64,000 nucleotides of DNA from an uncultured Bacilli bacterium (GCA_934129945.1 CAKOXC010000006.1:1-64000), one strand, 5' to 3'; positions 1-9,955 are shown, counted from the stretch's first letter. Notes: generated by a model not told the origin, from the letters alone. Program-made: numbers and translations.

Positions 1-3000
1 TTATTAAGTGGAGAAACAGATAAATATAAATTAATAATAAAAAATAATAAAAAAACAGAAGAAGAAAAGAAATTTAATGCAGATATAGAAATAGATACAA
101 AAGAAGTAGATGAAACAGCGCCAATTGCAAAAATTGAATTAGCAAATAAAACTTCTAATACAATAACAGTAAATGCAAGCTGTATAGACGAAGAATCAGG
201 AGTAAAGAAATACAGTTTCTATAAAGATAATGAATTGATAAAAGAAATAGAAACAAAAGAAAAAAGTTATAAATATACATATGATAATTTAAATGAAAAT
301 GAATATGAATTAAAATTAGTATGTACAAATAACTTTGACGTAATAAGTGATAGTAAAATAAAAGAAACACCAAATATTTTAGTAATACCAACAATAGAGA
401 AAAATGATGACTATGAACAAGAAAAGAAAGTAATAGTAAAATATCCTGGTGAAGGAAATAAGTATTTATTATTAACAGGAACTGTAACAGCAAATAAAGA
501 TTTGTATAAATGTGATAAGAATATGTCATGTACAGAATTAATTAAAGCTGGAACAGAATTAGATACAACAGCATGGTATAAAACAGAAGAAGATCTAGAA
601 TTAACATATAAAACAAATGGAACAATAAAAGCCAAAGTAAATGATACAGTAAATGAAAAAGAAACAGAAGAAATAGAAATAATAAATGTTGATAATGAAA
701 AGCCAACTATAATATTTGAAACAAACGGAAATAACACATATGCAAAGAGTCAAAGCACAAAAGTAACAGTTATAGATAATCAATCAGGAATATCAACATT
801 AAAATATCAATGGACAAATTCAACAAACCAACCAGCTGCTAATACATTTACAAATACTTTTGCAAGTGGTGATACTCTAACAAAATCTGATGGAACAGGT
901 GAGTATTACTTATGGATACTAGCAATAGATAATGCAGGAAACCAAATAATAACAAAAAGTAATATCTTTAAATTGGATAATAATGCTCCAAGTTGTAACT
1001 GGAGTGGTGAGGCAACAACATATAGGACAAGTGCAGATATAACAGTAACATGTAAAGATACAGAAAGTGGATGTTTAAATACAACAAACTCTAAAACATG
1101 GAACTATAAAGAAACAAAAGTAACGGATGAAGTATCATATACAATAAGTGATAATGCAGGAAATACAACAACATGTTCAAAAACAATTAATGTATATGTA
1201 GATACAACTCCACCAACATGTAATATAGAAGGAAATATAACAAATTATACAAATAATAATATTACACTAAAAGTAGTGGGAACAGATGAACATAGTGGTG
1301 GAGTAACATATTCATGGGATGGAACAACATATGGAAGTACCCAAACAAAAGAAATAACTGCAAATGGAAAATATATAGCATATACAAAAGATAAATTAGG
1401 TAATACTGCAAATTGTAGTTTAAATGTAGAAAAAATAGACAGAACAAAACCAACTGTTACATTTGAAATAAACGGAAACAGTACATATCAAAAAACACAA
1501 AGCACAAAAGTAACAGTAATAGATACTCAATCAGGAATATCAACTTTAAAATATCAATGGACAAATTCAGCAAACCAGCCAGCTGCTAGTACATTTACAA
1601 ATACTTTTGCAAGTGGTGATACTCTAACAAAATCTGATGGAACAGGTGAGTATTACTTATGGATACTAGCAATAGATAATGCAGGAAACCAAATAATAAC
1701 AAAAAGTAATATCTTTAAATTGGATAATAATGCTCCAAGTTGTAACTGGAGTGGTGAGGCAACAACATATAGGACAAGTGCAGATATAACAGTAACATGT
1801 AAAGATACAGAAAGTGGATGTTTAAATACAACAAACTCTAAAACATGGAACTATAAAGAAACAAAAGTAACGGATGAAGTATCATATACAATAAGTGATA
1901 ATGCAGGAAATACAACAACATGTTCAAAAACAATTAATGTATATGTAGATACAACTCCACCAACATGTAATATAGAAGGAAATATAACAAATTATACAAA
2001 TAATAATATTACACTAAAAGTAGTGGGAACAGATGAACATAGTGGTGGAGTAACATATTCATGGGATGGAACAACATATGGAAGCACCCAAACAAAAGAA
2101 ATAACTGCAAATGGAAAATATACAGCATATACAAAAGATAAATTAGGTAATACTGCAAATTGTAGTTTAGATATTGATAAAATAGATAAAACAAAACCAA
2201 CTGTAACATTTGAAACAAATGGAAATAACACATATCAAAAAACACAAAGTACAAAAGTAACAGTAACAGATAATTTATCTGGTGTTTCAATTCTAAAATA
2301 TCAATGGACAAATTCAACAAACCAACCAGCTGCTAATACATTTACAAATACTTTTGCAAGTGGTGATACTCTAACAAAATCTGATGGAACAGGTGAGTAT
2401 TACTTATGGATACTAGCAATAGATAATGCAGGAAACCAAATAATAACCAAAAGTAATATCTTCAAATTGGATAATACAAATCCAACATGTATAATGGATG
2501 TAACACCAACAAGTTGGACATCAAGTGCAACACTAAAAATAACAGCAACAGATGGTCATAGTGGAATAAGTACATATTCTTTTGATGGAGAAAACTATAC
2601 TACAACAAATACTAAAACAATAAATAATAATGATACATATATAGCATACATAAAAGATAAAGCAGGAAATATTGGAAAATGTAGTAAAGAAGTAACAAAT
2701 ATAGATACAACAGAACCAATAGCAACAATAAAAACAAAAGCAAAAACATCAAAAAGTATAACAGTAACTGGAACATGTACAGATAATGAATCCGGAATAA
2801 AAAGATATGAATTCTATTTAGATGGAACAAAAAAAGCAACATATGAAATAAAAGACAATACAAAAGATTATACATATGAAAATGTAGAATCAAAAAATCA
2901 TACATATAAACTAGTGTGTACAAATAATGCATCATTAACAAAAGAGATAAGTGGAACAGAGACACCAAATGAACTAGAAATACCAACATATACAGTAGCA

Positions 3001-6000
3001 AGTGGATATGCAAAGAGTAAAACAACAACAATAACATATAAAGGAGAGGGAGCATACTTATTAAAAACAACTGGTAGTGCAACAAGCAATATAGAATTAA
3101 TAGATTGTGGAACAGTAAGTAATAATGGAGAATATACATGTAGTACAACAATACTACCAGTAGGAAGTACCTTAAAAGAGAATACATGGTATAAAGCAGC
3201 AAACAATCCGACATTAACATATACAAGTAATGGAACATTAATAGCAAAAACAGCAGATGGAATAAACTATAAACAAGGAAGTTCCTTAACAATAAGTGGA
3301 GTAGATAATACAGCTCCAACAAAACCAAATGTAACATTAAAATTAAATAATGCATCAGGAAGTGCATATACAAGTGGAACATGGACGAATAATAGTGTAT
3401 ATGCCAAACCAGAATCAACAGATACGAATTCAGAAATAGATAGATATGAAGCATATTATGGTGGAGCATGGCATAAGTGGTCATCAGCAGATTATACAGA
3501 TTTAGATTATTTCCAAGCAGAAAGAAATGAAACAGTAAGATTTAGAGCAATAGATAAAGCAGGAAATATATCAGAAGAAACAAGTGTAGTTATAAAAATA
3601 GATAAGACCAAACCAACATGTACAAATAGTGGTGACTCAACAACATGGACAAGTGGAAATAGAACAATAACATGGGGATGTAGTGATACATTATCAGGAT
3701 GTAAAACAGGATACACAGGAGGATCACAAACATATACAACAAGTACCAAAACAGCAACAATAGCATCATATACAATAAAAGATAATGCCGGTAATGAGAC
3801 AACATGTCCACAAAGAACAGCAGATGTATATGTAGATAAGACAGGCCCAACAAAACCAACAATAACAAATTCTAGTAATGGAAATTGGACCAACGGAACT
3901 GTCTCAATAACATTGAGCTCAACGGATTCTCATTCAGGATTATCTAAATATCAATTAAAATATAGTGGAAACAATAATTCATGGGATGATTTAACTTCAA
4001 ATACAGATAGTTGGTCTGGAGAAAGAAGTGAAACAGTATATTATAGAGCAGTAGATAAATTAGGTAATATATCTGAAGAAGCAAACACACAAATAAAGAT
4101 AGATAAAACATCACCAACAATGACGTTCGGAACAAATGGAAATAGTACATATGCAAAGAGTCAAAGTACAAAAGTAACAGTAACAGATAATTTATCTGGT
4201 GTTTCTACTTTAAAATATCAATGGACAAACTCAACAACCACTCCAGCTGCAAGTACTTTTACAACTACATTTACAAGTGCAAGTACAATAACAAAGAGTG
4301 AAGGAACAGGGTCATATTATTTATGGATACTAGCAACAGATAATGCCGGAAATCAAACAATAACAAGAAGTAATGTATTTAATTTAGATAATACAGCCCC
4401 AACATGTAGTATAAGTGGTAATCCAACAAGTTGGACGACAAGTGCAGCATTAACAGCAACAGGAACAGATACAGGAGGAAGTGGATTATCATCAGTAGTA
4501 TTTACCGGAACAACATCTGCAAGTAAAACAGTAACAGCTAACGGAAGTGTAAGTGCAACAGTAACGGATAAAGCCGGAAATACAAATACATGTAGTGTAA
4601 ATGTAACAAAAATAGATACAGAAGCACCGACTTGTACAATAACAGGTAATCCAACAAGCTGGACAAAAAATGCAACATTAACAGTAAGTGGAACAGACAG
4701 TCAATCAGGAGTTTCTGGATATTCATGGGATGGAACAAATTATTCTACAACCAAAACAAAATCAATAACTGCAAATGGAACATATACAGCATATGTAAAA
4801 GATAATGTTGGAAGAATTAAAAATTGTAGTGCAAGTGTTACAAAAATTGATGCAACCGCACCAACAGTGACGTTTGGAACAAATGGAAATAGTACATATG
4901 CAAAGAGTCAAAGTACAAAAGTAACAGTAGCAGATAATTTGTCTGGTGTTTCTACTTTAAAATATCAATGGACAACAAGTACAACCGCTCCAGCTGCTAG
5001 TACTTTTACAACTTCATTTACAAACGGAAGTACAATAACAAAATCTGAGGGAACAGGGTCATATTATTTATGGATACTAGCAACAGATAATGCTGGAAAT
5101 CAAATAATAACAAGAAGTAATGTATTTAATTTAGATAATACGGCACCAACATGTAGTATAAGTGGTAATCCAACAAGTTGGACGACAAGTGCAACATTAA
5201 CAGCAACAGGAACAGATACAGGAGGAAGTGGATTATCATCAGTAGTATTTACCGGAACAACATCAGCAAGTAAAACAGTAACAACAAATGGAAGTGTAAG
5301 TGCAACAGTAACGGATAAAGCAGGAAATACAAATACATGTAGTGCAAATGTAACAAAAATAGATACAGAAGCACCAACTTGTACAATAACTGGATTACCA
5401 ACTGATTGGACAACAAGTGCAACATTAACAGTAAGTGGAACAGACAGTCAATCAGGAGTTTATGGATATTCATGGGATGGAACAAATTACTCATCAACCC
5501 AAACAAAATCAATAAACGCAAATGGAACATATACAGCATATGTAAAAGATAATGTTGGAAGAATTAAAAATTGTAGTGCAAGTGTTACAAAAATTGATGC
5601 AACCGCACCAACAGTGACGTTTGGAACAAATGGAAATAGTACATATGCAAAGAGTCAAAGTACAAAAGTAACAGTAACAGATAATCTATCTGGAGTTGCA
5701 ACATTGAAGTATCAATGGACAACAAGTACAACCGCTCCATTTGCAAGTACTTTTACAACTTCATTTACAAGTGGAAGTACAATAACAAAAGCAACTGATA
5801 CAGGGTCATATTATTTATGGATACTAGCAACAGATAATGCTGGAAACCAAATAATAACAAGAAGTAGTGTATTTAATTTAGAAAATACTATAAACGCACC
5901 AGCATTATCATCAAGTAGTGGAACAATAAATAGTATAACAGCAGTATATAGTGCAGGAAGTGCAGTTAGTGGAATAAAAAATACAATATGTTATTATGGA

Positions 6001-7023
6001 GCAACTTCTAATCCAACAAGTACTGGAACATTGTCAGGAAATAATTGTGTATTTAGTAATTTGACATCAAATACAACATATTATTATAAAAAATGTATAA
6101 CAAGTAATGCGGGAAATAGCTCATGCTCAAGTATAAGTTCATTATTAACAGCAGGAGGAGTATATGCATACGATTATACAGGTAAGGAACAAACATTAAC
6201 TATACCAGTAAATGGAACTTACAAGTTAGAAACTTGGGGAGCTTCCGGTTATGGACTAGCTGAACTAGCACTTCCACAATATTTTGGTGGATTTGGTGCT
6301 TATTCGGTTGGGAGTATAAATCTTAAAAACGGTCAAATATTGTTTGTAAATGTCGGCGGAAGTGGTGAAGGCGTTTGTTCTAAACAATATTGTGAAGGAG
6401 GATATAATGGTGGTGGAAGAGGTGCTGGTAGCTCTAATCCTGTAGTTTATTCTGGATCGGGTGGAGGAGCAACTCATATTGCCACTAGATCTGGATTACT
6501 ATCAACTTTAGAAAATTATAAATCAGAAATATTAATTGTTGCTGGAGGTGGAGCAGGTGTTTCATATCAAAGTTCTCCAAGTTTAGTTTATTCTGGAACT
6601 GCTGGACATGGTGGTGGATACATAGGAACTAATGGCACAACCACTCAGTCAAGTTATCTTTATGGTCAGGGCGGTACGCAAACATCTGGAGGATCATCAG
6701 GAGGCGGTTCAGTTAATGGAATTGCACGTGGAAATGCCGGAACTTTTGGAAAAGGTGGAGATGGTAATTACTATTCTGGCGGCGGTGGTGGCGGTTACTA
6801 TGGCGGCGGAGCAAGTAACCAGTCAGGAGCTGGAGGCGGTTCAGGATATATAGGAAATACATCACTTTTTGATAAAGTAATGTATTGCTATAAATGTACG
6901 GAGTCTAACGATGTAAATACAAAAACTATTTCAACAGATAATAGTTCAACCCTACCAGTTAGCAACTATGTTAAAGGTATGTATGGTTATGCTAAAATAA
7001 CAATTCTTTCTACTTCAAATTAA
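1..7023 (+). CDS. Giant repeat-containing surface protein, 5' end outside window
   Basis: The frame is open from base 1, so the true start lies upstream; about 2,340 residues are visible. It is a chain of Ig-like/Bacterial-Ig-type modules rich in Thr, Ser and Asn. Recurrent signatures are KIDKTKPTVTF, DNAGNQIITKSNIF, SGYSWDGTNYS and KAGNTNTCS; many modules hold paired cysteines that could form disulfides. After about residue 1,965 comes an FN3-like stretch, and from about 2,050 a glycine-rich domain (YDYTGKEQTLTIPVNGTYKL, then many GGG runs) resembling the ALK/LTK-type Gly_rich family found at the end of many gut Bacillota surface proteins. No LPXTG motif or C-terminal membrane segment is visible, so anchoring must come from the missing N-terminus or be non-covalent. 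A role in adhesion or cell-surface display is inferred from architecture only. A hairpin terminator follows directly. Confidence 0.85.
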   Translation, partial: LLSGETDKYKLIIKNNKKTEEEKKFNADIEIDTKEVDETAPIAKIELANKTSNTITVNASCIDEESGVKKYSFYKDNELIKEIETKEKSYKYTYDNLNENEYELKLVCTNNFDVISDSKIKETPNILVIPTIEKNDDYEQEKKVIVKYPGEGNKYLLLTGTVTANKDLYKCDKNMSCTELIKAGTELDTTAWYKTEEDLELTYKTNGTIKAKVNDTVNEKETEEIEIINVDNEKPTIIFETNGNNTYAKSQSTKVTVIDNQSGISTLKYQWTNSTNQPAANTFTNTFASGDTLTKSDGTGEYYLWILAIDNAGNQIITKSNIFKLDNNAPSCNWSGEATTYRTSADITVTCKDTESGCLNTTNSKTWNYKETKVTDEVSYTISDNAGNTTTCSKTINVYVDTTPPTCNIEGNITNYTNNNITLKVVGTDEHSGGVTYSWDGTTYGSTQTKEITANGKYIAYTKDKLGNTANCSLNVEKIDRTKPTVTFEINGNSTYQKTQSTKVTVIDTQSGISTLKYQWTNSANQPAASTFTNTFASGDTLTKSDGTGEYYLWILAIDNAGNQIITKSNIFKLDNNAPSCNWSGEATTYRTSADITVTCKDTESGCLNTTNSKTWNYKETKVTDEVSYTISDNAGNTTTCSKTINVYVDTTPPTCNIEGNITNYTNNNITLKVVGTDEHSGGVTYSWDGTTYGSTQTKEITANGKYTAYTKDKLGNTANCSLDIDKIDKTKPTVTFETNGNNTYQKTQSTKVTVTDNLSGVSILKYQWTNSTNQPAANTFTNTFASGDTLTKSDGTGEYYLWILAIDNAGNQIITKSNIFKLDNTNPTCIMDVTPTSWTSSATLKITATDGHSGISTYSFDGENYTTTNTKTINNNDTYIAYIKDKAGNIGKCSKEVTNIDTTEPIATIKTKAKTSKSITVTGTCTDNESGIKRYEFYLDGTKKATYEIKDNTKDYTYENVESKNHTYKLVCTNNASLTKEISGTETPNELEIPTYTVASGYAKSKTTTITYKGEGAYLLKTTGSATSNIELIDCGTVSNNGEYTCSTTILPVGSTLKENTWYKAANNPTLTYTSNGTLIAKTADGINYKQGSSLTISGVDNTAPTKPNVTLKLNNASGSAYTSGTWTNNSVYAKPESTDTNSEIDRYEAYYGGAWHKWSSADYTDLDYFQAERNETVRFRAIDKAGNISEETSVVIKIDKTKPTCTNSGDSTTWTSGNRTITWGCSDTLSGCKTGYTGGSQTYTTSTKTATIASYTIKDNAGNETTCPQRTADVYVDKTGPTKPTITNSSNGNWTNGTVSITLSSTDSHSGLSKYQLKYSGNNNSWDDLTSNTDSWSGERSETVYYRAVDKLGNISEEANTQIKIDKTSPTMTFGTNGNSTYAKSQSTKVTVTDNLSGVSTLKYQWTNSTTTPAASTFTTTFTSASTITKSEGTGSYYLWILATDNAGNQTITRSNVFNLDNTAPTCSISGNPTSWTTSAALTATGTDTGGSGLSSVVFTGTTSASKTVTANGSVSATVTDKAGNTNTCSVNVTKIDTEAPTCTITGNPTSWTKNATLTVSGTDSQSGVSGYSWDGTNYSTTKTKSITANGTYTAYVKDNVGRIKNCSASVTKIDATAPTVTFGTNGNSTYAKSQSTKVTVADNLSGVSTLKYQWTTSTTAPAASTFTTSFTNGSTITKSEGTGSYYLWILATDNAGNQIITRSNVFNLDNTAPTCSISGNPTSWTTSATLTATGTDTGGSGLSSVVFTGTTSASKTVTTNGSVSATVTDKAGNTNTCSANVTKIDTEAPTCTITGLPTDWTTSATLTVSGTDSQSGVYGYSWDGTNYSSTQTKSINANGTYTAYVKDNVGRIKNCSASVTKIDATAPTVTFGTNGNSTYAKSQSTKVTVTDNLSGVATLKYQWTTSTTAPFASTFTTSFTSGSTITKATDTGSYYLWILATDNAGNQIITRSSVFNLENTINAPALSSSSGTINSITAVYSAGSAVSGIKNTICYYGATSNPTSTGTLSGNNCVFSNLTSNTTYYYKKCITSNAGNSSCSSISSLLTAGGVYAYDYTGKEQTLTIPVNGTYKLETWGASGYGLAELALPQYFGGFGAYSVGSINLKNGQILFVNVGGSGEGVCSKQYCEGGYNGGGRGAGSSNPVVYSGSGGGATHIATRSGLLSTLENYKSEILIVAGGGAGVSYQSSPSLVYSGTAGHGGGYIGTNGTTTQSSYLYGQGGTQTSGGSSGGGSVNGIARGNAGTFGKGGDGNYYSGGGGGGYYGGGASNQSGAGGGSGYIGNTSLFDKVMYCYKCTESNDVNTKTISTDNSSTLPVSNYVKGMYGYAKITILSTSN
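721..2480 (+). repeat. Tandem 747-bp coding repeats, block A
   Basis: Equivalent positions recur at 721, 1468 and 2215, exactly 747 bp (249 codons) apart. Units one and two are nearly identical over the whole unit at DNA level, including silent positions; unit three matches over its first part and then diverges. Such identity points to recent duplication or gene conversion inside the surface-protein gene. Confidence 0.9.
4132..5880 (+). repeat. Tandem 747-bp coding repeats, block B
   Basis: A second set begins at 4132, 4879 and 5626, again exactly 747 bp apart, so both blocks share one ancestral 249-codon unit. Block B units differ from block A in sequence but keep the module order. Strong similarity inside a block and weaker similarity between blocks fits local homogenisation. 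Confidence 0.88.
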
Positions 7024-7053
7024 AAGAGATTTCAAAACGAAATCTCTTTTTTG
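7024..7053 (+). terminator. Intrinsic terminator of the surface-protein gene
   Basis: The stem AAGAGATTTC / GAAATCTCTT encloses the loop AAAAC and is followed by a T run. A separate palindrome at about 7063-7081 (ACATACC / GGTATGT) followed by T on the minus strand probably ends lexA. Confidence 0.85.
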
Positions 7054-7080
7054 TATATAAAAACATACCAAATTGGTATG

Positions 7081-7698
7081 TTAAAATTTTCTATATAATC
7101 CAATTGCTTTACCAAGAATAGTAACATTTTTAAATATAAAAGGTTCCATGTTATCATTTTCTGGTTGTAGTCTAATATGATCTTTTTCTTTATAAAAGGT
7201 TTTTAAAGTAACTTCATTATCTTCTGTCATTGCTGCAACAATATCACCATTTTTAGCAACACTTTGTTTTTGAATGATAACGACATCACCATCAAGTATA
7301 CCAGCATTAATCATAGAATCACCACTTGTTTTTAAAGTAAATATTGTTTCACGAGCAGGAATTAAATTTGCAGGTAAGCTAATAAACTCATCAGGATTTT
7401 CAATAGCTTCAATTGGGTTACCACAAGTAATTTTTCCAAGAAGTGGAACTTTAACAACGTCATCATTTTTTTCTAAATATTCATTTTCTACTAACAGTTC
7501 AATAGTTCTAAATTTATTATTTTCATTTTTTAAATAACCGGCTTTTTCAAGATTTTTAATATGAGCATGAGCAGTAGCAGGACTTGATAATCCAACACCT
7601 TTACAAATTTCTCTAATTGATGGGGGATAACCATGTGTAGCCATGTATTTCTTTACAAAGATTAAGACATCTTCTTGTCTTTTAGTAATTTCTAACAT
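7081..7698 (-). CDS. lexA: LexA SOS repressor / self-cleaving S24 protease
   Basis: This 205-residue protein represses the DNA-damage (SOS) regulon and cleaves itself when RecA filaments form. Residues 1-70 are the winged-helix DNA-binding domain (ITKRQEDVLIFV, PPSIREICKGVGLSSPATAH). The C-terminal half is the S24 peptidase fold: catalytic Ser128 in TSGDSMINAG and Lys166 in EVTLKTFY. The cleavage site is Cys92-Gly93 (KITCGNP) instead of the Ala-Gly usual in LexA; Cys-Gly is the site used by UmuD. The start follows GGTGGAGAGTG. The gene lies back to back with a small membrane-peptide gene across an intergenic region with two LexA-box-like sites, the same layout as lexA/yneA in B. subtilis. Confidence 0.95.
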   Translation of the reverse strand: MLEITKRQEDVLIFVKKYMATHGYPPSIREICKGVGLSSPATAHAHIKNLEKAGYLKNENNKFRTIELLVENEYLEKNDDVVKVPLLGKITCGNPIEAIENPDEFISLPANLIPARETIFTLKTSGDSMINAGILDGDVVIIQKQSVAKNGDIVAAMTEDNEVTLKTFYKEKDHIRLQPENDNMEPFIFKNVTILGKAIGLYRKF

Positions 7699-7743
7699 CT
7701 AATCACTCTCCACCTAAATATTAACATTAAAAATGTAAAATGT

Positions 7744-7757
7744 CAAACATTTGTTCA
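7744..7757. promoter_or_regulatory. LexA box
   Basis: CAAACATTTGTTCA matches the Bacillus-type SOS box CGAAC-N4-GTTCG at 8 of 10 defined positions and is a near-perfect palindrome. It lies between lexA and the divergent small membrane gene, so it can serve both. Confidence 0.8.
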
Positions 7758-7772
7758 AATTTGATATTGACA

Positions 7773-7786
7773 CGAACAAATGTATT
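7773..7786. promoter_or_regulatory. Second, degenerate LexA-box half-match
   Basis: CGAACAAATGTATT has a perfect left half (CGAAC) and an imperfect right half (GTATT). It lies 29 bp from the first box, nearer the divergent gene, and may add cooperative repression. Confidence 0.5.
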
Positions 7787-7818
7787 TGATAAAGTGTATT
7801 TAGAAAGTGGTGATAAAA

Positions 7819-7962
7819 ATGCAAAAAGCAATAAAAAAATATGGAGTAGCAATTATGTTTTACATAATTTTAATTGGAGGTATATTATTATTGAATATGC
7901 GTTTGAAACATATTAATTACCAATATAATAATAATTCAGAGGTAGTTGCGTTAAATAAATAA
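7819..7962 (+). CDS. 47-residue single-pass membrane peptide, probable SOS cell-division inhibitor
   Basis: The ORF begins with ATG after AAAGTGGTG. It has a short basic N-terminus (MQKAIKKYG), one hydrophobic segment at about residues 10-25 (VAIMFYIILIGGILLL), then a polar tail ending VVALNK. It is divergent from lexA with LexA boxes in the shared promoter region. B. subtilis yneA occupies this position and encodes a membrane-anchored division inhibitor; Caulobacter SidA is a similarly tiny SOS-induced membrane inhibitor. The peptide lacks the LysM domain of YneA, so an SOS division-checkpoint role rests on position, regulation and topology, not homology. It was too short for routine gene calling. 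Confidence 0.7.
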   Translation: MQKAIKKYGVAIMFYIILIGGILLLNMRLKHINYQYNNNSEVVALNK

Positions 7963-7992
7963 CGTTTTTTTATTGGAATTACGGCAAAAAAA

Positions 7993-8140
7993 CTTGTTAT
8001 TTTACATATAATTTGTTAAAATACAATTGGCTTATTAAAAAAGCAAATAGACATGTTTGTTGAAGATATTTATCGAGTGCCGAAGAGGTGATAATATTTG
8101 ATGATGCAAACAGATGTTAAAACGAAGGAGGGAATTTTTT
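7993..8140 (+). promoter_or_regulatory. rpsB promoter and structured 5' leader
   Basis: A promoter is readable as TTGTTA, 17-bp spacer, TAAAAT. The roughly 110-nt leader has partly complementary segments (ACATGTTTGT near 8052 and GCAAACAGATGT near 8106), which could close a long-range stem just before the strong ribosome site AAGGAGGG. Autogenous control by S2 through the rpsB leader is known in bacteria; that this leader does so is inference. Confidence 0.4.
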
Positions 8141-9055
8141 ATGGCCGTAGTTTCTATGAGTTATTTATTAGAAGCAGGAGTTCATTTTGGACATCAAACA
8201 AAAAGATGGAATCCTAAAATGGAACAATACATTTTTACTACTAGAGATGATATTCACATTATTGATCTTGATAAAACTGTAGCAAAAATGGAAGAAGCAT
8301 ATGCTGCAATTAAAGCAATTGCTGACAATGGAGGTACTTTCTTATTTGTAGGTACTAAAAAACAAGCTAGTGAAGCTTCATTAGAAGAAGCAACTAGAAG
8401 TAATTCTTATTATGTTACTGAAAGATGGTTAGGTGGAACATTAACTAACTTTAGAACAATAAGAAGAAGAGTTAGAAGATTAGAAGAAATCGAAAAAATG
8501 GAAGCAGATGGAACTTTTGAAGTTTTACCTAAGAAAGAAGTAGTAGGACTTAAAAAAGAATACGATAAACTTAATAGAGTTTTATGTGGTATTAGAGAAA
8601 TGAATAAATTACCACAAGCTTTAATAATTGTAGATCCTAAAAAAGAAGCTAATGCAATTAGAGAAGCTCGTAAATTAAATATTCCAGTATTCGGAATTGT
8701 TGATACAAACTGTGATCCAGATGATGTAGATTATGTTATTCCAGGAAATGACGATGCAGTAAGAGCTGTTAAAGTTGTTTTAGGAGTTTTAAATAATGCT
8801 ATTTGTGAATCTAGAGGTTTAGAATTAGTTGATTATGTTTCAGAAGAAGATAAAAAAGCTAAAAAAGAATCTAAAGAAGAAAAAGTAGTTGAAACAAAAA
8901 AAGAAGAAAAAGTTGAAGAAGTAAAAGCAGAAGAAAATTCAAAAGAAGATTTATCTTCTAAAACTTTAGCTGATTTAAAGGCTATGGCAAAAGAAGCTGG
9001 AGTAAAAGGATATTCTTCAATGAAAAAAGACGAATTAGTAAAAGCATTAAGCTAA
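8141..9055 (+). CDS. rpsB: 30S ribosomal protein S2 with C-terminal Rho_N/SAP-like extension
   Basis: S2 binds the 30S subunit near the S1 site. The start is the ATG at 8141 ([19 protein letters not shown]), preceded by AAGGAGGG; an in-frame ATG 27 bp upstream has no ribosome site and overlaps this one. S2 motifs are standard: [37 protein letters not shown]. After about residue 235 the protein carries a Lys/Glu-rich linker and then a module ([26 protein letters not shown]) resembling the Rho N-terminal/SAP-like nucleic-acid-binding helix-extended-loop-helix. tsf follows 16 bp downstream in the conserved rpsB-tsf operon. Confidence 0.97.
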   Translation: MAVVSMSYLLEAGVHFGHQTKRWNPKMEQYIFTTRDDIHIIDLDKTVAKMEEAYAAIKAIADNGGTFLFVGTKKQASEASLEEATRSNSYYVTERWLGGTLTNFRTIRRRVRRLEEIEKMEADGTFEVLPKKEVVGLKKEYDKLNRVLCGIREMNKLPQALIIVDPKKEANAIREARKLNIPVFGIVDTNCDPDDVDYVIPGNDDAVRAVKVVLGVLNNAICESRGLELVDYVSEEDKKAKKESKEEKVVETKKEEKVEEVKAEENSKEDLSSKTLADLKAMAKEAGVKGYSSMKKDELVKALS

Positions 9056-9071
9056 TAGAAAGAGGGATAAT

Positions 9072-9950
9072 ATGGAAATTACTGCAAGTATGGTAAAAGA
9101 ACTACGTGAAACAACTGGTGCAGGTATGATGGATTGTAAAAAGGCATTGTCAGAATGCGATGGTTCAATGGAAGCTGCAACTGATTGGTTACGTGAAAAA
9201 GGTTTTGCTAAAGCAACAAAAAAAGGAGCAAGAATTGCTGCAGAAGGTTTAGCTAGCATTTATATTGCTGGAAATAGAGCTATTATTTTAGAGGTTAATT
9301 CAGAAACTGATTTTGTTAGTAAAAATGATGAATTTAAAGAAATGATTGATAATATTGGAAATACTTTATTAAAAAGTGATGCTAAAACTGTTGAAGAAGC
9401 TCTAGAAGTTAAATTTGAAGATGGAACAATTAATGATTTAATTGTTGCTAAAACAGCAAAAATTGGAGAAAAATTATCTCTTAGAAGATTTGAAATTTTA
9501 GAAAAAACTGAAGAAGAAAATTTTGGATCTTACTTACATATGGGTGGAAAAATTGCATCTTTAGCACTTGTTAAAAATGCTAGTGAAGAAGTTGCAAAAG
9601 ATGTTGCAATGCAATCTGTTGCAATGAAAGCTCAATATTTAGATGAGACAAAAGTTCCTGCTGAAGTTGTAGAAAGAGAAAAAGAAATTTTTAAACAACA
9701 AGCAATTGAAGAAGGAAAGAAACCTGAATTCTTAGATAAAATTATTGAAGGTAAAGTAAAAAAATTCTACAAAGAAATTTGCTTAGTAGATCAAGCATTC
9801 ATCAAAGATGGTGATGTTGACGTTAAGACATACGTTGCTAATAATGGCGGAGAAATTATTAATTGTATTCGTTATGAAGTTGGTGAAGGTATGGAAAAAA
9901 GAAATGATAACTTTGCTGAAGAAGTAATGAATCAAGTAAAAGGAGAATAA
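9072..9950 (+). CDS. tsf: Translation elongation factor Ts
   Basis: EF-Ts is the guanine-nucleotide exchange factor that regenerates EF-Tu-GTP. At 292 residues it has the usual length. The N-terminal UBA-like domain (MVKELRETTGAGMMDCKKAL) and the EF-Tu-contact motif NSETDFVSKN are both present, and the C-terminal core domain is complete. The ribosome site is GAGGG. It is the second gene of the rpsB-tsf operon and is closed by a strong terminator, so the downstream genes form a separate unit. Confidence 0.98.
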   Translation: MEITASMVKELRETTGAGMMDCKKALSECDGSMEAATDWLREKGFAKATKKGARIAAEGLASIYIAGNRAIILEVNSETDFVSKNDEFKEMIDNIGNTLLKSDAKTVEEALEVKFEDGTINDLIVAKTAKIGEKLSLRRFEILEKTEEENFGSYLHMGGKIASLALVKNASEEVAKDVAMQSVAMKAQYLDETKVPAEVVEREKEIFKQQAIEEGKKPEFLDKIIEGKVKKFYKEICLVDQAFIKDGDVDVKTYVANNGGEIINCIRYEVGEGMEKRNDNFAEEVMNQVKGE

Positions 9951-9955
9951 TTATT

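Noticed and set aside
2612..3484. Long minus-strand ORF rich in Leu, Tyr and His opposite the surface-protein gene
   Set aside because: It mirrors the repetitive Thr/Asn-rich coding strand; such antisense frames occur all along this gene.
721..5880. Regular repeats considered as a CRISPR array or VNTR
   Set aside because: The 747-bp units are in-frame coding modules without spacer structure.
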